Below, piece after piece: positions 46,650-58,999 of a stretch of DNA of 64,000 bases; position 1 is the first letter of the stretch; the number at the start of each line of letters is the position of its first letter. A program made the translations under genes and the position numbers. The stretch is taken from positions 127,855,630-127,919,629 of the forward strand of contig OW121740.1 in assembly GCA_933228675.1 (NCBI GenBank). Direction: 5' to 3'. The notes below the pieces were generated by a model. The model worked only from the letters and a program-made list of their open reading frames with translations, did no database searches and had not been told where the DNA came from. This stretch comes from Stomorhina lunata. Its lineage: Eukaryota > Arthropoda > Insecta > Diptera > Rhiniidae.

Positions 46650-47090
46650 TTAAGCCAGACTTTTTAATACCCTTCACTACTAAGGTCTCAATAACTTGTA
46701 AAGACTGAGAATTTTGCAAATCTTTCTTAATTCTTAGAGATATATCGGTAAGAAATTTTTATAGTAAGATTTAAATATCTTTATATAATTTAAAATTTAG
46801 TTGAATGTTTTAAAAATACAAATAAATTTTAGGCCTTATTAATACTGGGAAGGTAGCACTAAGGAAGGGACCCAATGTAATGATCCTGTTTTGTATAGGA
46901 ATCCTTAATTTAATTTGATTATCTTTAAAGTTAAATATCACAATAAGCTCATATAGATATCCAGCCTGCCAGCCGGACAGACTTAAAATGTGATTCTGAA
47001 CCGATCGGTGTTACACTAATAATTCTATGCGTTACAAACATCAGCACAAACCCAATATACCAACATTCCACCTATGGTGGTAAAGAGTTT
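46650..47090 (-). mobile_element. B-type interspersed element, copy B1 (degenerate)
   Basis: Read on the plus strand it starts with TGCTATAGCCGGTTAAGCC and ATACCCTTCACTACTAAGGTC (the element's tail) and ends with GTTACAAACATCAGCACAAA plus CCACCTATGGTGGT (its head). The ends match B2 at 54593-55382. The interior is shortened and diverged. Confidence 0.65.
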
Positions 47091-47334
47091 AAAAACGCCT
47101 CAAGATGAATGTTATGTCATGTTGACAACAGTTCACTTCTATCTCTGCCACAAAATGATTAACGGATCTTTCAAATGTTGCTGTCTTACCTACAAATAAG
47201 GAAGTTATAAAATAAGTAATGAAATTAAAATTGCACATTACATTATAACCCTAAAAAAATATTTTTATAATTTTTACAACGTACATTAAATCCTGGAAAT
47301 AGTAACAGTAGGACAAAATGTAAAAAATCCAATA

Positions 47335-49500
47335 AATCTATAGAAAAATTTTCGATTTAAAATTTTCTATAAAAAATTCTATGTAAAAAATCTAAAAAAT
47401 TTCTGTTGTAAAATAATTTCTATCGAAAATTTTTCTATAGAAAAAAATTTTTATAGGAAATTTTTTAGTAAAAAAAATTTTTAACGAAAATTTTTCTATA
47501 GAAAAAATTTTTTTACGAAAATTTTTCTACAGAAAAAATTTTTTAACGTAAATTTTCTATAGAGAAAATTTTTTAACGAAAATTTTTCTATAGAAAAAAA
47601 TTTTTAACGAAAATTTTTCTATTGAAAAAATTTTTTAACGAAAATTTTTCTATAGAAAAAATTGTTTAACTAAAATTTTATATAGAAAATAGTTTTTAAC
47701 GAAAATTTTTTTATAGAAAAAATTTTTAACGAAAATTTTTTTATAGAAAAAATTTTTTAATGAAAGTTTTTCTATAGAAAAAATTTTTTAACGAAAATTT
47801 TTCTATAGGAAAAATTTTTTAGCGAAAATTTTTCTATAGAAAAAATTTTTTAACGAAAATTTTTCTATAGAAAACATTTTTTAACAAAAAGTTTTCTATA
47901 GAAAAAATTTTTTTACGAAAATTTTTCTACAAAAAAAAAAAAATTTTAATGAACATTTTTTATAGAAAAATTTTTTTAACGAAAATTTTCCTATAGATAA
48001 AATTTTTTAACGAAAATTTTTCTATATAAAGAATTTTTTAACGAAAATTTTTCTATATAAAGAATTTTTTAACGAAAATTTTTCTATTGAAAAAATTTTT
48101 TAACGAAAATTTTTCTATTGAAAAAATTTTTTAACGAAAATTTTTCTATAGAAAAAATTTTTTAACGAAAATTTTTCTATAGAAAAAATTTTTTACCGAA
48201 AATTTTTCTATAGAAAAAAATTTTTATCGAAAATTTTTCTATAGAAGAATTTTTATATCGAAAAATTTTGTATAGAAACATTTTTTAAAGAAAATTTTTC
48301 AATAGAAAAAAATTTTTATCGAAAAAATTCAATAGAAAAAATTTTTAAATGAAAATTTTTCTATAGAAAAAAATTTTTAACGAAAAGTTTTCTAAAGAAA
48401 AAATTTTCTATAGCAAAATTTTCCTTAAAAAATTTTTATATCGAAAATTTTTCTATAGAAAAATTTGTGTATCGAAAATTTTTCTATAGAAAAATTTGTA
48501 TATCGAAAATTTTTCTATAGAAAAATTTTTATATAGAAAAATTTTCGATGTAAAAATTTTTCTATAGAAAAGTTTTCGATATAAAAATTTTTCTATAGAA
48601 AAGTTTTCGATATAAAAATTTTTCTATAGAAAAATTTTCGATGTAAAAATTTTTCTATAGAAAAGTTTTCGATATAAAAATTTTTCTATAGAAAACTTTT
48701 CTATATAAAAATTTTTCTATAGAAAAATTTTCGATATAAAAATTTTTCTATAAAAACATTTTTGATATAAAAATTTTTCTAATCGAAAATTTTTCTATAT
48801 CGAAAATTTTTCTATAAAAAAATTTTTATATCGAAAATTTTTCTATAGAAAAATTTTTGTATCTAAATTGTATCGAAAATTTTTGTATAGAAAAATTTTT
48901 ATTTCGAAAATTTTTGTACAGAAAAATTTTTATATCGAAAATTTTTATATAGAAAAATTTTTATATCGAAAATTTTTCTATAGAAAAATTTTTATATTTA
49001 AAATTTTTCTATACAAAAATTTTTATATCGAAAAATTATCTATAAAAAAATTTGTATATCGAAAATTTTTCTATATCGAAAATTTTTCTGTAGAAAAATT
49101 TTTATATCGAAAATGTTTCCATAGAAAAATTTTTATATCGAAAATTTTTCTATAGAAAAATTTTTATATCGAAAATTATTCAATAGAAAAATTTTTATAT
49201 CGAAAATTTTTCTATAGAAAAATTTTTATATCGAAAATTTTTCTAAAGAAAAAATTGTATTTTTCTAAAGAAAAAATTTTATATCGAAAATTTTTCGGAA
49301 GAAAAAATTTTATATCAGAATTTTATATAGAAAAGATTTTATATCGTTAATTTTTGTAAAGAAAAAATTATGTATTGCAAATTTTCCTAAAAATTTCTAT
49401 TGAAAATTTTATTCTGAAAATTTTTTAAAGAAAAATTTTATTCTGAAAATTTTGTATAGACAATTTTTATACAAAAAATTTTCCATTGAAAAATAATCTT
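47335..49500. repeat. 31-bp CTATAG array, AACG then ATCG spacers
   Basis: From 47335 to about 48410, units are TTTTTCTATAGAAAAAATTTT plus TTAACGAAAA; from 48420 the spacer becomes ATATCGAAAA. Between about 48540 and 48790 units are inverted (TTTTCGATATAAAAA before the core). The right end (49250-49500) is degenerate. It contains poly(A) runs and unit-length variation. The ORF at 48868-49155 is a repeat translation. Confidence 0.94.
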
Positions 49501-51014
49501 CTCTGAAATATATAATTCTCTTGTCGCAGTTTTTGTTGCCAAACTAATCCGAAATAGTTTGACGGTTCATGAAATTTTGTGTCTATATCCGGTAGGTCTG
49601 AAAATTGGTCAACATCCATTTTTTATATTGAGGGGACCCAGCACAAGGGATAATTTATGACTTACCTAAACAACGAACCGACTTTGATGAAATTTTAAAC
49701 TAAAAAGTTTATAGTATCAATTAGTGTAGGCACCAACACTATAGTCGATACTCCTGTATCGACTATAGTGTTTTGTAGTCTACAAGTTGACTATTTACTT
49801 TGTAAAACTAGAAACAGTGTAAATATTGGAAACTGAGTTTTGACATGTTTGAAACTTTCAGAACTAATACATTATTTCGCCAATAATGGTAATACGGAAG
49901 TCATTACAATCATTGGTTTTGAGCAGAAATAGGACTACCAGAATTCAACAAAAAAATATGATAAAATATATTTGAAAAAAAAAAAACAAAAAAACTATAA
50001 AGTACAAATGTTGACGTTTTACAACTGCAACATAACAGAAACAGGGCAAAATTGGCCAGAAATTTCAATAAGGTAAAAGAAAAATTAAAGTAAATAACAC
50101 CTAGGAAAACAAGATTAACAGTTTTTTTAATGGTCCAACTTCTGGCCAAGAATTCCAATAGTTATAAACAAGAGAACATGGATAAGAGAAAAAAAAACTA
50201 TTGAAAAGACAACCAAAATACAACAAGTCATTGTCCATTATTCATAAATAACTATCACCACTATCATCAACCTACGGTAACTAGAAGCGCGAGTACAATG
50301 AAATAAGTCAACAACAAAAAAAAAAAAAAACTTTTTCATACTTGCCACATTTGGATGTATTGCCAGGTAACTAGTGCACACTCCCGTTTAAACTAAATAA
50401 GTTTGTAATAAACATAAATTCATATTTATTCACAAATATTCATATATAGTAGACGAACCGACAAACAGCCAAACGAATGTTAGTCCATTTCCCAGATACC
50501 ACTGAGTTTATTTGTGAATACCTTCGGCCAGCACTTAACCTATCGATGATGCATCTTTAACTATATCAAAGCTAAACAATAACTAAATAGTAACAGTACC
50601 CTTTTTTCTAAAGTTCCAAGTTTTTTATACCCAATATATTTCATTGTATTGCCACCAACCAAAATCCAAAGAAACACACACACTTTTCAACTAGAAAATC
50701 CCTCTTTTTGTGTTAGATGTGGTCGTCGTACTCCTCCTGCTGATGTTGATGCAGAAGCGGCAGCTGCTGTGTAAGTTGTCGTAATCGTGCTGAACTACAA
50801 GTAGTTCCTGAGTGGAGTATATTATATAACTTTTATCGGTATTATTACAACAAATACCATATAAATACTTAAACTTATTTATTTCTTTATATATTTTATG
50901 ATTTTTTGCTGAAGTTACCAAATATGAAAAAACTACTGGAGCGATAAAACGATTGGAAAAAAAGGATAAAAAAATGTGGAAGGAAATGTAAATTTTTTTG
51001 AATTTCATACCCAG
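49501..51014. other. Unique AT-rich DNA with one perfect hairpin
   Basis: No supported gene. It holds the hairpin at 49735-49772, A-rich runs near 49975-49995 and 50312-50330, and short minus-strand ORFs (49910-50158, 50691-51113) that lack recognisable features. The second runs into the neighbouring array. Confidence 0.55.
49735..49772. repeat. Perfect 17-bp hairpin
   Basis: AACACTATAGTCGATAC (49735-49751), loop TCCT, then the exact reverse complement (49756-49772). It is not part of an array. The TATAGTCG motif also occurs at the ends of the B-type elements (TATAGTCGGTCAAG), so it may be the relic of an element terminus. Confidence 0.9.
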
Positions 51015-53900
51015 CAAACAAATTTTAATATAAAAATTTTTCGATAAAAAAAATTTAATATCAAAAACTTTTCTATAGAAAAATTTTAATATCAACAATT
51101 TTTCTACAGGCAAAATTTTATATTGACAATTTTTCTAAAGAAAAAATTTTCTACCGAAAATTTTTCCAGAGGAAAAATTTTATATTGAAAATTTTTCTAT
51201 AGACAAATTTTCGACAATTATTCTAAGAAAATTAGTTATATCGCACATTTTCCTACAGAAAAAAAAAAATTATATCGAAAAATTTTCTATAAAAAAATTT
51301 TTATCGAAAATTTTTCTATAGAAGAAATTTTATTGTGAAAATTTTTCCATATACCAAATTTTTATATTGAAAATATTTCTTTAGAAAAATGTTTTATATT
51401 GAAAATTTTTCTATAGAAAAATTTTTATATAGAAAATTTTTCTACAAAAAAAATTTTATATTTAAAATTTTTCTTTAAAAAAATTTTATTTCGAAAATTA
51501 TTCTTTATAAAACTTTTATATCGAAATTTTATATTGACAATTTTTCTAAAGAAAAAATTTTCTACCGAAAATTTTTCTACAGAAAAAATTTTATATAAAA
51601 AATTTTTCTATAGAAAAAATTGTATATCGAAAAATGTTTGTATCGAAAATTATTCTATAGAAAATATTCACAATTTTTCTAAAGACAAGGTTTTCTACCG
51701 ATCATTTTTCTGTAGAAAATATTTTCTATTTAAAATTTTTCTATAGAAAAAATTTTATATCGAATAATTTTTGTATTGAAAATTATTCTATGGAAAATTT
51801 TCTATACCGAAAAATTTTTTATAAAAAAAAAATTATACCGAAAAATTTTTTATAAAAAAAAATTTTCGACAATTTTTTTATAGAAAAAATTTTATTGTGA
51901 AAATTTTTCCATTGACCAAATTTTTATATTGAAAATATTTCTATAGAAAAATGTTTATATAGAAAGTTTTTTTATAAACAAATTTTAATATCGAAAATTT
52001 TTCTATAAAAAAATTTTATATCTAAAATTTTTCTTTAAAAAAAATTTATTTCGAAAATTTATTTAGAAAATTTTTCTATAGAAAAATTTTATATCAAAAG
52101 TTTTTCTATAGAAAAATTTTATATCAAAAGTTTTTCTATAAAAAAATTTTTATCTCGAAAATTTTTCTATACAAAAAATTTTTTATAGAAAAATTTTTTT
52201 ACGAAAATTTTTCTATAGAACAAATTTTATAGTGAAAATTTTTGTATAGAAAAAACTTGATATTATTTAAAATTTTTCTTTAAAAAAATTTTATTTCGAA
52301 AATTATTCTTTATAAAACTTTTATATCGAAATTTTATATTGACAATTTTTCTAAAGAAAAAATTTTCTACCGAAAATTTTTCTACAGAAAAAATTTTATA
52401 TAGAAAATTTTTCTATAGAAAAAATTGTATATCGAAAAATGTTTGTATCGAAAATTATTCTATAGAAAATATTCACAATTTTTCTAAAGACAAGGTTTTC
52501 TACCGATCATTTTTCTGTAGAAAATATTTTCTATTTAAAATTTTTCTATAGAAAAAATTTTATATCGAATAATTTTTGTATTGAAAATTATTCTATGGAA
52601 AATTTTCTATACCGAAAAATTTTTTATAAAAAAAAGATTATACCGAAAAATTTTTTATAAAAAAAAATTTTCGACAATTTTTTTATAGAAAAAATTTTAT
52701 TGTGAAAATTTTTCCATTGACCAAATTTTTATATTGAAAATATTTCTATAGAAAAATGTTTATATAGAAAGTTTTTTTATAAACAAATTTTAATATCGAA
52801 AATTTTTCTATAAAAAAATTTTATATCTAAAATTTTTCTTTAAAAAAAATTTATTTCGAAAATTTATTTAGAAAATTTTTCTATAGAAAAATTTTATATC
52901 AAAAGTTTTTCTATAGAAAAATTTTATATCAAAAGTTTTTCTATAAAAAATTTTTATCTCGAAAATTTTTCTATACAAAAAATTTTTTATAGAAAAATTT
53001 TTTTACGAAAATTTTTCTATAGAACAAATTTTATAGTGAAAATTTTTGTATAGAAAAAACTTGATAACGTACATTTTTCTATAGAAAAAATTTTAATATC
53101 AAAAATTTTTCTGTAGAAAAAATTTTTGTATCAAAAATTTTTCTATAGAAAAAATTTTAATATTAAAAATCTTTGTATCGAAAAAATTTTTATATCAAAA
53201 CTTTTTCTATCGAAAAAATTTTAATATCAAAAATTTTTCTATCGAAAAAATTTTAATATCGAAAATTTTTCTATAGAAAAAATTTTAAATGTTTCTACAG
53301 AAAAAAATTTAATATGAATAATTTTTCGATAAAAGAAATTTTAATATCAATAAATTTTCAATAGAAAAAATTCCAATATCAAAAATTTTAATATTAAAAT
53401 TTTTTTTTGGAAAAAATTTTAATATCAAAAATTTTTATATAGAAAAAATTTTAATATCAAAAATTTTTCTATAGAAAAAATTTTAATATCAAAAATTTTT
53501 CTATAGAAAAAATTTTAATAACAAAAATTTTTCTATAGAAAAAAATTTTAATATCAAAAATTTTTCTGAAGAAAAAATTTTTGATATTTAAATTTTCTTC
53601 TATAGAAAATTTTTTGTTATTAAAATTTTTTCTATAGAAATGATTTTAATGTCGAAAATTTTTTTACAGAAAAAATTTAAATATCAACAATTTTGCTATA
53701 GAAAAAAATGTTAATGTCAAAGGGTTTCTATAGAAAAAATTTTAATACCAAAAATTTTTCTATAGAAAAAATTTTAGTATCAAAAATTTTTCTATATAAA
53801 AATTTGAATATCAAAAATGTTTTTAAGGAAAAATTTTAAGATCAAAATTTTTTCTATAGAAAAAATTTGGCATCAAAAATTTGTATATTTTATATAGAAA
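51015..53900. repeat. Degenerate ~31-bp CTATAG array with a segmental duplication
   Basis: Units vary widely (ATTTTATATCGAAAATTTTT, ATTTTAATATCAAAAATTTT and others) around TTTTTCTATAGAAAAA. The left part is mixed. From about 53080 to 53880 the AATATCAAAAA spacer dominates. It contains an 805-bp tandem duplication of a whole stretch of diverged units. Confidence 0.93.
51461..53064. repeat. 805-bp tandem segmental duplication within the array
   Basis: 51461-52265 is repeated directly as 52266-53064 with only a few single-base changes and a one-base deletion. The same irregular succession of units occurs in both (for example ACCGATCATTTTTCTGTAG and TTATTTCGAAAATTATTC). Both copies yield the same spurious 70-codon ORF (51534-51746 and 52339-52551). 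Confidence 0.95.
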
Positions 53901-54592
53901 ATGCTTTTTTTGGTAATATGTTTTTTTTCTTTTTTGAAAATTCGTTTGATGGGTTTTTACTACCTTCAATACAAACAACAATGTATTGTAAAAAAAAGAA
54001 AAAAGCTCTTTTCATACTACCTTAAAAATATTTCAAATATGCTTATCTCAAATTTATGCAGAGTTTATTATGAATACATTTTTTCACCAATAATTTTTGC
54101 ATTGTTTAGATCATTCCCTTGTGGTCAATGACCCATAAGTTTTGGTTTCTTTATCTGTTTTTCCGTTCAGTGCCTAGTCCTGGGCAGATTCCCTTTAAGA
54201 ATGTGCCAATGCAAAAAAATACAATAAAAATATTTTAATACTTCCATATCTCTATCTATGGTCTGTAGGACTAAAATTTTTATTTCCTTAGTCAACTGCA
54301 ATTAGTGAAACTTTAACAGTTCTTTGTTGTAATATTCAATAATTTTATATTGGTTTTAAAATTTTAAATTCATTTATTTCTCTAAGACTTTGTAGCTATT
54401 GCATTTGTAGGTTGAAGATAATTATTTTTAAAAATCTTTATAATTCAAGAACAAAATGATAGTTTTGACTATCTAATGGCTTTTGGATTTTTTTGATCTA
54501 TAGCGCCGCTGAGATTGCGATAGTTATTTTTGTTGTCATTGATGCTTTATTTTATTGCAACATACTCATTAAAAATATTAAGAATAAAAAAC
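53901..54592. other. Unique AT-rich DNA, nothing recognised
   Basis: A 76-codon ORF at 53901-54131 starts at the array edge and shows no recognisable domain. Confidence 0.55.
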
Positions 54593-55382
54593 AAGTAAGA
54601 AAGTGCTATAGTCGGTCAAGCCGACCATACGATACCCTTCACCACTAAGGTCAAAGGTATTATTTTTCCTATATAAAGACAAATATTTGCTAAATTTTGC
54701 CATCATACAAACATTTTCTCAGAACGTATATATTCAACCTGTTTCCGTCATTTGGACATATATGAGAGCTAGGGTCATATGTGGACCGATTATCTCGAAA
54801 TGTGTCAAATTGATTACAGTTGTTACAAAAATTATGTATGCAAAAAATAAACTCAAAATTTTCATTATCTTTAGATTGACGAGCGTTTTTGTGATTTTTT
54901 TGTCTCATTTAGTGGCTTTTTAAAGAAGAGTTTGTATGGGAGCTATAGTCAAATGTCGACCGATTTCAACGAAATTTGGAACAGTGATTTTAGTTTATAT
55001 AAGCAGTATTTGTTTTAAATTAAAAAAATATTGATTTTTGTGGCCAATATATCAATTTCTGGAAGTGGGACCTTTGAAAGGTACCACAAATAATGGACCG
55101 ATTTTGGCGAATTTCAATAGCCATGGTCCCACTATCAAAAAAAAAATGATCTGTGCCAAAATTCATCACATTATCTTTAGAATTGCGACCTATACTTTGA
55201 TAACATGGTTTACATGGGGGTCCAGCCAGCCGTCCAGACGGACGGACTGACTTCGCTAAAGCGACTCAGAAAGTAATTCTAAGCCTATTGCTATACTTAA
55301 AGTTGGGTCAAAGACAAATATTTCTATAGGTTACATACATCAGCACAAACTTAAAATACCCTTTCCACCTATGGTGGTATAA
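54593..55382 (-). mobile_element. B-type interspersed element, copy B2 (most complete)
   Basis: Plus-strand start AACAAGTAAGAAAGTGCTAT, hairpin TAGTCGGTCAAGCCGACCA, then GATACCCTTCACCAC; plus-strand end AATACCCTTTCCACCTATGG plus TGGTATAAAA. In the element's own orientation the tail is hairpin then CTTTCTTACTTGTT, the same layout as the A elements (CTCTTACTTGTT). Internal modules include forms of GGGAGCTATAGTCAAATGTC, the complement of the A-element module. A GACGGACGGACTGAC tract (about 55237-55252) corresponds to the GTCY region. No coding capacity. Confidence 0.75.
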
Positions 55383-55560
55383 AAACCCTATCTGGGCTTT
55401 AAATTATTAGCAAAGTTTTTTTTGTCAATTTCCAAAAGTTATATACTGATTCTTAAGTCTATATCTCGTAAACTGTTGCCGTGAAATAAAATAAAAAAAA
55501 AACAACAAAATCTTACTCAAAACAGCAAAACTGTCAAAAAACTTAAAATTTCGTCATAGA

Positions 55561-55662
55561 TTTTTATACCCAATACCGTTTGTAATTTCCTTAATAATGG
55601 CTCAAAAACCAAAATTGAAGTATATTCTGAATCCATATGAAATTCTAAGATGATTGACATCG

Positions 55663-55699
<37 letters not shown>

Positions 55700-56850
55700 T
55701 TCTGTCTGTCTGCTTGTTGTCGGCACGATAGAACCTTCTCGAAAGGATATAGGTCACTGAAATTTGGCACAAATATTCTACATTTCTTGGAAAATTTTGG
55801 TATTGAGGCAAAATCGGTTCACATTTTACCATTTAGCCATAGCTTCCATACAAGAAATTTATGAAAACAATTTAAATTTCACCTAAAATACACTTAAAAA
55901 ATACGAAAAGAAAAGCCGGTTTATGTCCGTCTGTCCGCCAGATAAAAGTGCGATAGCTCTTTAACTAGAAGAGCTAGAGAGTCAAAATTGCACAAAAGTC
56001 TTTCTGATATGTAAGAGAAGTTGTTGGGCGAAATCGGTTCACATTTATTTAGAGCTAACATATAACCCCGCCCCGAGAAACACATGAATTTCTGATAAAT
56101 TGAATACATTTGAAATAGCTATGGCGACTTAATTTAGAATAGAGAAGTTTTATGCAACTATTGGTCAGTATATCAAATTTTATAGGAATCGGTTCATATT
56201 TGACTATAGCTTTCATATAAAAAACACTCCCGGAAACCAAAAAAAAATGTAGCAAATGATAGTTTAAAGCTATTAAGTTAGAAACTATGGCCACTAAATT
56301 TTGCAAAAACAAGCTTTATATAAATACCAGCCAATGTGTAAAATTTTGTTACATTCGGTCAGCATTTGGCAACAATTCTTATATATATATCCCCTTTATA
56401 TATATAACATCCCCTTTTTATATCTACAATCAAAAAGATTCGTAGGTGCAAGCAGCATATTTAAATTGCACCAATGTCCACACTTTATATACGGTATTAG
56501 GAACTCCTAACAAAATATATGGACCTATCTTATTACTATCAGCATGTTTAACCTAACTATATATTAAGCTAAACAAAAAGTATTTAACGGATTATGCTAA
56601 ACTATACCAGGTTATGAGATTAAATTTTGTGCAAAGTAAATACTAGGGAAACCACTTACATACTTTTAAATGTTGAACTATAAAGCTCCCGTAACCGAAT
56701 ACCAAGCAAAAACAACTTTTTTTCAAATTTAGTCCACATTTTGAATTAGCTGCACCCTCGTAGATATATGAGAGATATTTCTAAATTTAACACAACTTGA
56801 TGGTGGGTATATAAGATTCGGCACAGCCGATTATAACACTCTTACATGTT
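55561..56850 (+). mobile_element. A-type element, copy A4
   Basis: Start shortened (TTTTTATACCCAATACCG), then a (TCTG)n tract at about 55663-55715, modules of the CGGTTCACATTT/CTCCCATAT type, and the complete tail with GATGGTGGGTATATAAG, ATTCGGCACAGCCGA and CTCTTACATGTT. Shares long stretches with A1 and A3, including GGACCT-rich sequence near 56515. Confidence 0.8.
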
Positions 56851-58860
56851 ATTGTGGATAATGGAAAATATAAACACACTGATGGACGGACGTGTGGACT
56901 TACGGAAGGATGGGCGGATGGATGGACGGTGTTTATATAATACACATTTCTCTGCGATAAAATTTACCTTCCAGTCGAAAACTTTATAAAATAATTCAAA
57001 AAACCTTAACTAATAATTTAAAACCCTGTAAAGGTCTTTCTCCTACTATTATTCAGATTTGGGGGTCTCAATTAGTTCACGATTTTAGAAACAAGATTCT
57101 AGTGGGAACTACTTTTCTTACCCTTTTCAAAGCAATAGAGATTTATTTCTTAAATAAAAATACTCACATTAATAGAAAAAATTAAGTACAACATCTCATG
57201 TTAAAAATTTGTTTATGCCTCCCATAAATATTGTGTGACTTCTTTGCTTAAAATGCAATTTTCTGAAGAAGCTTAATAAATGCATTTCTAATTTCAAAAG
57301 CTCTTCCTAAAATCTTATCTCTAAAACAGGCAGTAAAGTTAGTTTATTGCTTCCTAAACTTTTGTTATTATTGTTCTTAACACCTTCTTATTAGAGAAGA
57401 ATAGAAGCACTTGTTGAAAATTCATGGTTTTTACCGGCTTTATTTAGTAGCTGCATACACACAAAATTCAATTTAAAATTGTTACCATTCCCAGCTTAAG
57501 AGTTAGTGCAAGTTAGCAATCACACGTTCTAATTTCCGAGTATTTGGAGCTGAAAAATCAAGAATGTTATAATAATTTACGAAAACGAGCAGCCAGAACC
57601 GCAAAACATTTGGACAAATTCAATTGTGTGAAAGAAACACCTTAATCCATTTATTTAATTGCTATTTTCAAACAAATATAAAATGATCTATATTGCTCAA
57701 ACGCTTAAACATTTGCAAGACTTTGGAAATTTTTATTGAAATTCTTAATGAATGCAACTGAGGGAAACAATTTACCTATAACTAAGTCAATGAATTATTA
57801 TTTTTTGATTGAAAAAGTCAGAGTAATGGTTTTATTATTCTAAAAAATTTCGTTTTTATTATCTTTTGAAATGATTGCTTAGAATCATAACAAGGCTTAG
57901 CTTAAAGGCTTAGATTTAGGTGTTATAAAATGAATTGTTCTGGTATGAGTGGGCAGTTAATGTGATAATAAATTGGCAAACTAAAACCATTAGAACAATA
58001 TTTTTTTCTTTTTATTTTCTTTATTTGCTGCTAAGCTACTAATCTAGGATATAAAAAAATCGTTCTTTTCTTTTTTCATTTTATATGAATGTTACAGTCC
58101 ACATATGCTGCTGTTATTTTAACACCCGTTTTTGTTTCGGTTTGTTACAAGGAGTTTGCGGCATGAGAAGGCATTAAAAATCAAATTAATTTTAATGAAG
58201 TTTTAAAACAACCTTTAGGAATTCTTTTGAAATTCTATTTTGATTTGAACAACAGTAGCAATAAGTGGGTAAGACTGTAGTAAGTTGTTTGGGAGCATAT
58301 GTATGTTTGAAAAAAAATTGCAAAGGTTCTATCTAACATTTCAATGAGAAAAATATGTAACAATCATAATAGATTTGCAGAGCTAAATTCATATTATGGG
58401 TAGCTAATAAACTTCATTATGGTGACCCTTTACTTTATTGAAAAAGTTAAGGGTCATATTGTTAAAGAGTGTTTAAAGATACCAAAGATGCACGTTTACA
58501 AGTGTGTAGTATATAATGCTTTACCTGCTTTGATCCAAATTTTTTTTATAGAGAAGTAACAGATGCTGCCATATACAACTGCATATAGTATATATGAAAT
58601 TGGGTTACATTATATAGCTCTTAGAACTACAATCTGTTATATCGACGGCAGTGGCTCAGAATTACTTTCATTGGCCAAAACCAATATTTTTTCATCACAT
58701 AGATTCCTAAAATTTGTATGCCATCAGAAAGAAAACATATCAAAACAGCCGACAAATTTTGTCAAAATTTTCGCAGTAGGATGCCAAAAAGCTAAGAATT
58801 TAAAAAGGTTTATCAAATTCTTAGGACATTAAACATTTAATTAAAAAGTTTTACACTAAG
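56851..58860. other. Unique AT-rich DNA, nothing firmly recognised
   Basis: A GGATGGACGG-rich patch lies near 56880-56930. The 89-codon ORF at 58563-58832 (plus) has mixed composition (YTTAYSIYEIGLHYIALRTT) but matches no family I know. It ends about 80 bp before the hammerhead-like motif and could be a remnant of the same retroelement. Otherwise I see nothing. Confidence 0.5.
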
Positions 58861-58910
58861 ATCCCAATTCATTACAATTATTTATTATTGTAATATATAG
58901 TTAGGGATAA

Positions 58911-58956
58911 TCCTCCAGATGAGATGGTCTAACCAACCATCGAAACGCGTCTAGGA
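58911..58956 (+). ncRNA. Hammerhead-like motif, one core change
   Basis: CAGATGA (58916-58922) stands where CTGATGA is required. Stem II is GATGG (58923-58927) with CCATC (58937-58941). GAAA is intact at 58942-58945, with a two-pair stem III in ACGCGT (58945-58950) and cleavage base C 58951. Stem I is TCCT (58911-58914) with AGGA (58953-58956) after one mismatch. GAAACGCGTC with a minimal stem III is the form seen in Penelope-like elements and retrozymes. The T4-to-A change should inactivate it. Confidence 0.5.
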
Positions 58957-58999
58957 AAGGTTTAGAGGACCAAAAAGAACAAAAATCGAAAAAGTGTTT

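Noticed and set aside
51534..52551. Two near-identical 70-codon ORFs as paralogous genes
   Set aside because: Both are read-through of satellite units copied by the 805-bp duplication.
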